This document shows, one piece after another, positions 6,737-12,589 of a stretch of 12,589 bases of DNA. Positions within the stretch are counted from its first letter, which is position 1. Each line of letters begins with the position of its first letter. The position numbers were made by a program, and so were the translations under genes. This DNA is from UKL13-2 sp040379385 (lineage in GTDB: Bacteria; Pseudomonadota; Gammaproteobacteria; Burkholderiales; Usitatibacteraceae): assembly GCA_040379385.1 (NCBI GenBank), contig JBEILF010000065.1, forward strand, positions 1 to 12,589. The letters run 5' to 3'. The notes under the pieces are model-generated. The model was not told the origin of the DNA and searched no databases. It saw nothing but the letters and a program-made list of their open reading frames with translations.

Positions 6737-7506
6737 TGGATCCTACAACATCGCCCGGCATGCCGCGTTTCCGGGACGCGATCTTGCGGGCCCAGCTACG
6801 CCCGGTGGTCTCTCTCGCGATAGCGGCCGCGTTGGCAACCTCCATGGCTATATTGCTCGTCTACGCGACGCTGCGCTGGAGCCCTCGAAATCCACTGGAT
6901 GAATTGCGGTTTGCGGAATTGCAATCAGTACTGGGCCTCGCGCACGAGGAGCAGTGGCCGCAGCTGGCCCGCTGGCTGGTGGAATACGGCCTCGGACAAG
7001 AGCTTGATGGGCCAGATCAGGTACGTTTGTTTGACGGTGAACGCGTGCCGGTGCACCGGATGGTGCAACTTCTGCAGGCCGGGCTGCGCGTCGACCCGAT
7101 GAACCAAAGATCCCTCGGGCCAATCCCCGCAACATGGACACAGCCAGTCAATCGCGTCACTCCTCTCAGCGTTGCTGCAGAACCCGGCGGGGCGCGTGGT
7201 CATTGGCGCGCCGTCGTGATCATGCTTTCGGAAGATCGTCGGCTTTTCGTTCAGGCCCCAGACCTTGAAATGTCGTTTGCAGCGCTTGCCAAAATCGTCG
7301 CCACTGTATTCGCGGCGACTCTGTTGTGCGTAGGCTGCTTCGTCGCCTTATTCCTGTGGGCGTTCCGTCGTTGGTTCGCTGCTGGAAGCGCCGAAGCACT
7401 CGCGCTTCCGGTCGAACGCCTCGCAGATGCCATGACTCGCTTCATGAAAGACCAGCGCTACCCCATCGAAGTCGCAGTTACCCCGCCCTTAGAGCTGGCG
7501 AGCTGA
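6736..7506 (+). CDS. sensor histidine kinase, N-terminal part (frameshifted)
   Basis: This is the sensor half of a membrane histidine kinase, 256 codons before an early stop. The first membrane segment is at about 23-45, the periplasmic sensing region at about 46-186, and the second membrane segment at about 187-211, followed by the start of a HAMP linker (ALPVERLADAM). The frame ends in the HAMP second helix at PLELAS-stop. The expected continuation, LIQINNRLQ, appears at once in the frame one base back, starting at 7503. Together they give E-L-x-x-L-x-x-x-x-N-x-L, the usual HAMP helix pattern. One extra C (AGC CTG instead of AGC TGA) would restore the whole protein at about 490 residues. 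The break may be a real mutation or a sequencing error; no canonical slippery heptamer is seen. The periplasmic domain was not recognised. Confidence 0.8.
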   Translation: MDPTTSPGMPRFRDAILRAQLRPVVSLAIAAALATSMAILLVYATLRWSPRNPLDELRFAELQSVLGLAHEEQWPQLARWLVEYGLGQELDGPDQVRLFDGERVPVHRMVQLLQAGLRVDPMNQRSLGPIPATWTQPVNRVTPLSVAAEPGGARGHWRAVVIMLSEDRRLFVQAPDLEMSFAALAKIVATVFAATLLCVGCFVALFLWAFRRWFAAGSAEALALPVERLADAMTRFMKDQRYPIEVAVTPPLELAS

Positions 7507-8207
7507 TACAAATCAACAACCGCTTACAGCACCACGTGAGCGATAGCCTCCGCCAATCGGCGCAGGCGCGTGAGGACCAGAGCAACTTTGTGGCAGCGAT
7601 TTCGCACGAACTTCGAACACCTCTGACCGTCATTCGCGGTCACGCAGAACGACTCGCCAGAGAGCCAGCTTCGGTCGGGAGCGCAGAGATCATCGTGCGT
7701 CAAGTTGACGACCTTCACATTTTGCTCAGCGATCTGATTGATCTTGGCCGCATGCATTCCATCAACGCCAACATGCGGCAGGAGCCAGTCGATCTTGCCA
7801 CTGTGTTAGAGGAGATGCACGCACGATTCCAGGCACCAGCCTGGAAACACGGCGTCCTTCTGCGCTGCGAAGGCCCCTCATGCGACGCGTGTGTGGTGGC
7901 CGACCCACGCTGGCTGCGCCAAGTGATTGCCAATCTGTTGGCAAACGCCATCCGCCACACGCCGAACGGCGGCTGCGTTTCGGTTAGCGCCGGCAAAAAT
8001 GGCGGCCAAGCGTTTATTCGCATTGATGATACTGGGCCGGGAATAGGACACGAACAACCCACTGTTGACTATATCGGACGCAATGCGGGCATCGGCCTTA
8101 GGGTCGTGAGAAGTCTGCTTGCATCAATGGGTGGCGCGATCAATACAGAACCCAACGAGGACGGTGGTACCGCGACGATTCTCTGGTTGCGGCTACAGAA
8201 TTCGTGA
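7503..8207 (+). CDS. sensor histidine kinase, C-terminal catalytic part (frameshifted)
   Basis: This is the kinase core belonging to the gene that starts at 6736, in a frame shifted by one base. It holds the end of the HAMP, the dimerisation/phosphoacceptor helix AAISHELRTPLT (His codon at 7605-7607), and the ATP-binding domain with an N box (VIANLLANAIRHTP), a G1 box (DDTGPGIG) and a G2 box (NAGIGLRVV). All key residues are present. It would phosphorylate itself and then D52 of the adjacent regulator. Homology begins at 7503. The frame is open back to about 7326, but that upstream part is not kinase-like. If it were translated alone, GTG 7536 is a possible start, without a good ribosome binding site, and would give a soluble fragment without sensor or membrane anchor. 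Confidence 0.8.
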   Translation: MIQINNRLQHHVSDSLRQSAQAREDQSNFVAAISHELRTPLTVIRGHAERLAREPASVGSAEIIVRQVDDLHILLSDLIDLGRMHSINANMRQEPVDLATVLEEMHARFQAPAWKHGVLLRCEGPSCDACVVADPRWLRQVIANLLANAIRHTPNGGCVSVSAGKNGGQAFIRIDDTGPGIGHEQPTVDYIGRNAGIGLRVVRSLLASMGGAINTEPNEDGGTATILWLRLQNS

Positions 8208-8301
8208 TGTTACGACCGATCACACCGTACTCAAGAAATCGAATGACACCCGCACATAGAAGCGTCCCGCATCTGCGGGGCAGCGAGCTTGCGTGACGCG
8301 T
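8208..8301. other. gap between convergent genes with short hairpin
   Basis: The kinase and SPFH genes converge here. CCCGCA (8266-8271) and TGCGGG (8274-8279) form a compact perfect inverted repeat. With no T run on either side it is a weak terminator candidate at best. Confidence 0.3.
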
Positions 8302-9288
8302 TCATTTCATCACCTGCTTGGTCTTATCCAACACCGTCATGGCAGTTGACAGCATACCGGCGACATCCGCGATATTCGCCGGCACAATCAGCGTGTTGCC
8401 AGCCTTGGCCAAGTTGCCAAATTGCTCGACGTACTTTTCTGCGATCTTCAAGTTTGCGGCTTGCTGTCCGCCGGGCGCTTCCAATGCTGCGGCAACTTGA
8501 CGTACTGCAGATGCTGTCGCCTCTGCTACCGTGGTGAGCGCCTGCGCCTCACCCTGGGCTTTGTTGATGGCGGCTTGTTTCTCACCTTCTGAGGCCAAAA
8601 TTGCTGCTTGGCGTTGCCCATCGGCGATATTGATCTCTTCCTGGCGCACACCTTCTGACTTGGCGATCAAGGCGCGCTTCTCGCGCTCGGCAGTAATCTG
8701 CGCCTGCATGGAGCGCAGGATCGATTCTGGCGGCGTCAGGCTCTTGATTTCGTAGCGGAGTACTTTGATTCCCCAGGTGCGACCGGCTTCATCCAGCACA
8801 CTGACAACCTTGTGATTAATTTCGTCACGACTTTCAAAGGTCTTGTCGAGTTCCATCTTGCCGACTTCCGAACGCAGCGCCGTTTGCGCCAACTGCGTAA
8901 TCGCCATGATGTAGTCGCTCGAACCGTAACTGGCAAGTTTTGGGTCCATGACCTGAAAATAGATGATGCCGTCTACAGCGAGCTGTGTGTTGTCTTTGGT
9001 GATACAAACCTGCTCCGGAATATCTAGCGGGACTTCCTTCAAGCTGTGGCGATAGGCGACTCGATCAAAAAATGGCACGATGACGTTTAAGCCGGGAGCG
9101 AGCGTCGCGTGATATTTACCCAACCGCTCCACCACCCATGCGTTTTGTTGCGGAACGATCCGAACCCCTTCAACCACAAAGACGATAATGGTGGCGAGGA
9201 GGAAAAAGGGAATTGAATAACTCGCAAACCCTGGCGTGAAATACAAGCCCAGAGTAGCGACGAGAACTGCGGCGAATTTGACAAACAT
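8302..9288 (-). CDS. SPFH/stomatin-family membrane protein (paraslipin, QmcA-like)
   Basis: This 328-residue membrane scaffold protein belongs to the stomatin/prohibitin/flotillin/HflK superfamily. A hydrophobic N-terminus (about 4-19 and 25-41) anchors it. The SPFH domain follows (about 42-200), with RIVPQQNAWVVERLGKYH and the LAPGLNVIVPFFDRVAYRH stretch. A charged, Ala/Glu/Gln-rich coiled coil (about 200-275) and a hydrophobic tail complete the pattern. Such proteins form large ring or cage assemblies in the inner membrane and usually work with an NfeD partner, which is encoded just upstream. ATG 9288 is chosen because AAGGAG precedes it by 5 nt and it starts at the membrane anchor. A TTG at 9381 overlapping the nfeD stop would add 31 polar residues and seems less likely. 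Confidence 0.92.
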   Translation of the reverse strand: MFVKFAAVLVATLGLYFTPGFASYSIPFFLLATIIVFVVEGVRIVPQQNAWVVERLGKYHATLAPGLNVIVPFFDRVAYRHSLKEVPLDIPEQVCITKDNTQLAVDGIIYFQVMDPKLASYGSSDYIMAITQLAQTALRSEVGKMELDKTFESRDEINHKVVSVLDEAGRTWGIKVLRYEIKSLTPPESILRSMQAQITAEREKRALIAKSEGVRQEEINIADGQRQAAILASEGEKQAAINKAQGEAQALTTVAEATASAVRQVAAALEAPGGQQAANLKIAEKYVEQFGNLAKAGNTLIVPANIADVAGMLSTAMTVLDKTKQVMK

Positions 9289-9377
9289 AGGAACTCCTTT
9301 GCGATTGTCGTTCGTGTTTTGAATATGGTTGTTGGGGCCAAGTATTCGCTTGGCCACCGGGTAGGGTTGGTTATCGA

Positions 9378-9800
9378 TCAAGCGGAAGCCGATGACACAT
9401 GCAGTACACCGTTTTCGGCGGACTGAATGGTAAGTACATCGTTGGCCTGCGGTGATCCATCAACCTTCGCGTCCCAGCTGGAGCCGCGATACTTCACACG
9501 GGCGATTTTGCCGCTCTCGTTGACCCAGCTTTCGAACACCACAGTTTGTCCGACATCTAGACTGTTTTCGGATTTCGAGTCTTTAGGGTGTTGTTGCCAC
9601 CAGGTGTGGACCAAATACACACCAATGAGCGACGCCGCCGCAGTGAAAACTACCTGCAGCCAAAATGCCCCGCCCAAGTAAGCGACCAATGCACCGACCA
9701 GAGCGGCTATGCCGAATACGAGAAGGTAGAAAGTGCCCGACAAAAGCTCGGCGATGACGAGAACAAAACCCGCGATTGCCCAGAGAACATATGATGCCAT
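9378..9800 (-). CDS. NfeD-like membrane protein (short form)
   Basis: This 140-residue protein has three predicted membrane helices in the first ~68 residues (YVLWAIAGFVLVIAELLSG; about 24-44; about 47-66). A soluble C-terminal domain follows (about 80-138), with the GQTVVFESWVNESGKIARVK and AKVDGSPQANDVLTI stretches typical of the OB-fold NfeD domain. It lacks the protease domain of long NfeD proteins. Members of this family pair with SPFH proteins to organise or control quality of the inner membrane. AAGGAG lies 7 nt before the ATG. The SPFH gene follows 89 bp downstream on the same strand, so the two are probably one operon. The region upstream (9801-9914) is AT-rich but no clear promoter was found. 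Confidence 0.9.
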   Translation of the reverse strand: MASYVLWAIAGFVLVIAELLSGTFYLLVFGIAALVGALVAYLGGAFWLQVVFTAAASLIGVYLVHTWWQQHPKDSKSENSLDVGQTVVFESWVNESGKIARVKYRGSSWDAKVDGSPQANDVLTIQSAENGVLHVSSASA

Positions 9801-9897
9801 TTTGAAACTCCTTTCTTGTTGTTATTGTGTTTCTTGTTAGTGTTGTGAAGGGAAGTTAACCGACGCCAATGAAAGAAACATGACAATAACAACCTGC

Positions 9898-9937
9898 AAA
9901 AATTCCCCGCATGGTTAAAAAACTGGCCGCTTTGCGG
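9898..9937 (-). terminator. possible terminator at end of ccm operon
   Basis: On the minus strand a short CCGC-AAA-GCGG hairpin (9927-9937) overlaps the last codons of the CoA-binding gene. It is followed by T6 (9917-9922) and another T5 (9898-9902). The stem is only 4 bp, so this is a weak candidate for ending transcription before nfeD. Confidence 0.3.
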
Positions 9938-10382
9938 AGATTATCTTAGTATTGACGCCGACAAAGGCTAGCCCGCCAAACAATCGTGCGTGTTCAATTT
10001 TCACGCAACGATCCGCCACTACGTCGAGCCCCGCCTTGGATGCGATGGCCGCTGCCGCCGCGTTGGCCACACCCAGTTGCATCCAAAAACACCCTGCACC
10101 CATGGCGATGGCCTGTTCAGCGAGCGCTGGCATTTCTTCGGCTTTCCGAAAGCAGTCGACGATGTCGATTTTCTCGCGAATATCCGCGAGCGAGGCATAA
10201 CACTTTTCGCCCAGCACTTCCGTATACATCGGGTTCACTGGAATGATGCGATAGCCGTGCTCTTGCATGTATTTTGCGGCAAAGTAACTAGGACGCCACC
10301 AATTCGCAGAAAGTCCTACTACGGCAATCGTGTGGCTGTTTTTGAGCACACGGCGTAGGCCGGCAACATCGTCGATGATCAT
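9915..10382 (-). CDS. CoA-binding domain protein (YccU-like)
   Basis: This 155-residue single-domain protein has the Rossmann-like CoA-binding fold of succinyl-CoA synthetase alpha subunits. Characteristic stretches are TIAVVGLSANWWRPSYFAAK near residue 20, HGYRIIPVNP at about 42-51, IDIVDCFRKAEEMP at about 72-85 and GCFWMQLGV at about 96-104. It lacks the phospho-histidine ligase part, so it probably binds CoA or a similar nucleotide rather than catalysing ligation; its role in cells is not established. Its ATG overlaps the ccmH stop (ATGA at 10379-10382) and GGGAGG lies 7 nt upstream, so it is co-translated as the last gene of the cytochrome c maturation operon. Confidence 0.9.
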   Translation of the reverse strand: MIIDDVAGLRRVLKNSHTIAVVGLSANWWRPSYFAAKYMQEHGYRIIPVNPMYTEVLGEKCYASLADIREKIDIVDCFRKAEEMPALAEQAIAMGAGCFWMQLGVANAAAAAIASKAGLDVVADRCVKIEHARLFGGLAFVGVNTKIISAKRPVF

Positions 10383-11062
10383 CTGTTTGCCTCCCTGTCG
10401 GCGGTGTCGTCATCAAGCAACGCTTTGGCTCGTTGCCGCGTCGACGCTGGCACCGAGCAATCCCGCGTCGAAGCCACTTCACCAGCTAGTTTGGAGGGCT
10501 TCGCCGCAAGCCCCCGACGACGCGCGACCAACCAACCACTAATAGCACCGATGATTAACAGTCCAAATGGACCGAACCACAGAAGATACGTTTTTGGATC
10601 AACCGGCGGCTTGTAAAGAACAAAGTCGCCGTATCTCGCGCGCAGGAAAGCCTTAATCTCTGCGTCGCTCTTACCTTGTTCCACCAACGAACGGACTTCA
10701 CGCCGCAAATCACCCGCCAGGCCCGCCGGCGACTCCGCCAACGTTTGATTTTGACAAACCAGACAGCGCAGCTCGCTCTCAAGCGTCCTCAAACGTTTTG
10801 CCACCTGCGGCGACGGCAACGAGGCCTCGGGCGTTTGCACCTGTGCATTTGCTGCGGACGAAACAACACTGGCTGACGCCAAAAAAAACGCCGCTCCCGC
10901 CATGCACGCAGCAGCGGTTGCAAGGGTGCTGCGTACCAAGCGAAAAACGACTGAAAACCAAACTCGCCATTCGGCGGGCTTCTTCAGACCAAAACCGCTG
11001 AAGACGTCCATGGATGTTAGCGTTTTGTATTTATCAACGATCGCTCCAAAGGACGTGTGCAT
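10379..11062 (-). CDS. ccmH: cytochrome c maturation protein CcmH
   Basis: CcmH is a membrane-anchored periplasmic thiol-oxidoreductase subunit of the system I haem lyase that keeps apocytochrome c CXXCH cysteines reduced for haem attachment by CcmF. The signature LRCLVCQNQ gives redox cysteines C100 and C103, followed by the three-helix region (SPAGLAGDLRREVRSLVEQG, ARYGDFVLYKPP) and a C-terminal membrane helix (about 159-180). A hydrophobic export segment covers about 48-72, ending near ANAQ. At 227 residues it is longer than usual (about 150) because of ~45 residues before the signal segment; a start further in, such as ATG 11011 or TTG at about 10939, may be the real one. I keep ATG 11062, which is 3 nt after the ccmG stop. 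The short basic tail ends in an ALLDDD stretch. Confidence 0.9.
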   Translation of the reverse strand: MHTSFGAIVDKYKTLTSMDVFSGFGLKKPAEWRVWFSVVFRLVRSTLATAAACMAGAAFFLASASVVSSAANAQVQTPEASLPSPQVAKRLRTLESELRCLVCQNQTLAESPAGLAGDLRREVRSLVEQGKSDAEIKAFLRARYGDFVLYKPPVDPKTYLLWFGPFGLLIIGAISGWLVARRRGLAAKPSKLAGEVASTRDCSVPASTRQRAKALLDDDTADREANR

Positions 11063-11065
11063 TGG

Positions 11066-11674
11066 CTAACTCGCCGTTTTTAAGTGATGAATCAACGGCA
11101 GCAGAGTCTCGTTGAGCGCCTTTGCGTCAATCGGACCAGTGTGCTTGTAGCGAATCAATCCCGCCTTATCGATCACAAATGTTTCCGGTGCACCGTAAAC
11201 CCCCCAGTCAATTGCCACCCGTCCATCTAGGTCGCTGACACTCAGATGGTAAGGGTCTCCGTACTTAATGAGCCAGGATTTCGCCGCCACCGGATCATCT
11301 TTCCAATTAAATCCGACCACCGGCACCACTTGTTGTTTGGCAAGGTCATTCAAGAGCGGATGCTCGTAGCGACACGAGGCGCACCAGCTCCCCCAAACAT
11401 TGAGCAGCCAAACCTTGCCTTGCATTTCCGCTGGAGAAAACTTTTGGTCGGGCGCGTGTAGTTTAGTGAGCGAAAACGCGGGCGCTGGCTTGTTGATCAA
11501 CGCGGATGGAACTTCACGCGGATTCAGAAACAACCCTTGATAGAAAAACCAGACCAACGCAACAAAGATCACGAGCGGCAAAAAAAATTGCCATGCACGT
11601 TTTGCGCTGCTGACGCCGCCTGCCGCGCCATTGACTGCGGCGACTGAGGAAGACTCTGCCGGATCAATACTCAT
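11066..11674 (-). CDS. ccmG: thiol:disulfide interchange protein CcmG/DsbE
   Basis: This 202-residue periplasmic thioredoxin-like protein is tethered by one N-terminal membrane helix (about 28-46). It passes reducing power to CcmH or apocytochrome c during haem attachment. The redox motif is WCASC (C98 and C101) within LLNVWGSWCASCRYEHP. The conserved GVYGAPETFVID loop carries the cis-proline opposite the active site. The frame is open to 11875, but residues upstream of ATG 11674 are unlike the family. This ATG overlaps the ccmF stop as ATGA and has a G-rich ribosome binding site, so it is translationally coupled to ccmF. Confidence 0.95.
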   Translation of the reverse strand: MSIDPAESSSVAAVNGAAGGVSSAKRAWQFFLPLVIFVALVWFFYQGLFLNPREVPSALINKPAPAFSLTKLHAPDQKFSPAEMQGKVWLLNVWGSWCASCRYEHPLLNDLAKQQVVPVVGFNWKDDPVAAKSWLIKYGDPYHLSVSDLDGRVAIDWGVYGAPETFVIDKAGLIRYKHTGPIDAKALNETLLPLIHHLKTAS

Positions 11675-12589
11675 TCTGCCCCCAGCGGCGTCTGCTGTGA
11701 CTGCGAAGCATTCGGCGACGCCAACATTGATGCCGCCGACTCTGGCCGCGCTGTCTGACGCACTCGAACACGATAACGCTTGTCGCCGATGGCGAAGGCA
11801 CCACCGAGCGCCATCAAAATGCAGCCCGCCCAAATCCAATCGATGAAGGGTTTGACATAAATTCGCACCGCCCACGCTCCGGTCGCAGGATTGTTGGGCG
11901 AAACACTTTCAACCGGTTCTCCGAGTGAGACATAGAGATCACGCGTGATACCCGAGTCAATCGCAGCCTCCGTCATCGTTTGGCCGGAGGCAAAATAGGT
12001 ACGCTTCTCCGGATGCAGCACATGTACCACTTGGCCATTTTTGCTGACCTCAAAAATACCCTTGATTGCGTCGAAATTCGGGCCTTGTCGCGCGCCGACT
12101 GACACAAACTTGAAGGCATAACCGCCCTCTACAACCGAATCGCCGGGTGCCATACGTACGTCACGCTCGGTTTCATAACCTCGTACCAGCGTAATGCCGA
12201 TGACCAGCACGGCCATCCCGATGTGCGCCAAATGCATGCCGTAATAACTCGCGCTATTGGCTTGAAGCTTGGCAAGCATACCCACACCTGCTGTCGAACG
12301 GAAACGATGAACGATGCCCGCCAGCGACGCGGCGATGATCCAGAACGCCAGCAGCAGACCCAGTGAGATCAGGGGTGTCCACTTGCCCATCAAAAACGGC
12401 GTAACCACCGCACAACCGATGGCCGCACCGAGTGCCCACTTCAAACGCGTCCACAAGTCGGGCAGGGTCGCGTTGCGCCACGCGGCAATGGGGCCGACCG
12501 CCATCAAGAACAGTGCGGGTGCCATCAACGGGTAAAACACCGCATCAAAGTACGGCGGTCCCACCGAAATCTTGCCCAGATTTAGCGCA
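11671..12589 (-). CDS. ccmF: haem lyase subunit CcmF, C-terminal part (cut by window edge)
   Basis: CcmF is the large inner-membrane subunit that attaches haem to apocytochrome c in system I. Only the last ~306 codons are inside the window; the frame runs open off the right edge, and full-length proteins are about 650 residues. Visible are the GKISVGPPYFDAVFYPLMAP stretch, several membrane helices, a conserved YYGMHLAHIGMAV segment whose histidines are of the type that bind haem, and a large periplasmic loop (ERDVRMAPGDSV through RDLYVSLGEPV). A final membrane helix precedes a basic tail. ccmG begins within its stop codon. The upstream ccm genes (ccmE and others) should lie to the right. Confidence 0.95.
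   Translation of the reverse strand, partial: ALNLGKISVGPPYFDAVFYPLMAPALFLMAVGPIAAWRNATLPDLWTRLKWALGAAIGCAVVTPFLMGKWTPLISLGLLLAFWIIAASLAGIVHRFRSTAGVGMLAKLQANSASYYGMHLAHIGMAVLVIGITLVRGYETERDVRMAPGDSVVEGGYAFKFVSVGARQGPNFDAIKGIFEVSKNGQVVHVLHPEKRTYFASGQTMTEAAIDSGITRDLYVSLGEPVESVSPNNPATGAWAVRIYVKPFIDWIWAGCILMALGGAFAIGDKRYRVRVRQTARPESAASMLASPNASQSQQTPLGAE

Noticed and set aside
7480..7506. Programmed -1 frameshift in the kinase gene
   Set aside because: No X-XXY-YYZ slippery heptamer is found in the right frame near the junction; a simple one-base loss explains it better, though recoding is not fully excluded.
8266..8279. Perfect short hairpin as a bidirectional terminator
   Set aside because: No T run on either strand, so it is only noted as a dyad in the convergent gap.
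11675..11875. N-terminal extension of the ccmG frame
   Set aside because: It is the antisense-like shadow of the ccmF end on the same strand; ATG 11674 with the ATGA overlap matches the family start.

Overview
The window looks like a chromosomal stretch from a betaproteobacterium. The partial 16S rRNA start, the rrn leader with its GTTCTTTAAAAA boxA, and the gene content (MetY, CcmFGH, NfeD/SPFH pair) all fit that class. Genus cannot be fixed from about 227 nt of 16S. There are no insertion sequences, CRISPR arrays, tRNAs or phage genes, so this is mostly ordinary core chromosome.

Layout. Positions 1-227 (minus) are the 5' end of a 16S rRNA gene. Its leader, boxA, a strong leader hairpin and a sigma70-type rrn promoter occupy 228-620. 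Diverging from it is a plus-strand M23 zinc endopeptidase of the MepM type (932-2284), which acts on murein. After a gene-poor gap (2285-2621) come minus-strand genes for O-acetylhomoserine sulfhydrylase MetY (2622-3929), a secreted lipase-like lipoprotein (4133-5338) and a small uncharacterised lipoprotein (5425-5835). Divergent from the small lipoprotein is a two-component system: an OmpR-type response regulator (6020-6736) overlapping by one base a sensor histidine kinase (6736-8207). The kinase reading frame is broken at about 7503 by what looks like the loss of a single base.

Facing it on the minus strand is a membrane-quality pair, NfeD (9378-9800) then an SPFH/paraslipin protein (8302-9288). 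Beyond that is the end of a cytochrome c maturation operon running leftwards: ccmF (partial, 11671 to the window edge), ccmG (11066-11674), ccmH (10379-11062), then a small CoA-binding protein (9915-10382). The ccm genes are tightly coupled, with ATGA overlaps at ccmF/ccmG and at ccmH/CoA-binding gene, and a 3-nt gap at ccmG/ccmH. No ccmI follows ccmH.

The points most worth a second look are the precise one-base lesion in the kinase HAMP domain, the dyad and repeat motifs between the two-component system and the divergent lipoprotein, the hairpin-boxA architecture at the very start of the rrn transcript, and the CoA-binding gene in the place where ccmI is often found. No clearly new biological system is visible.
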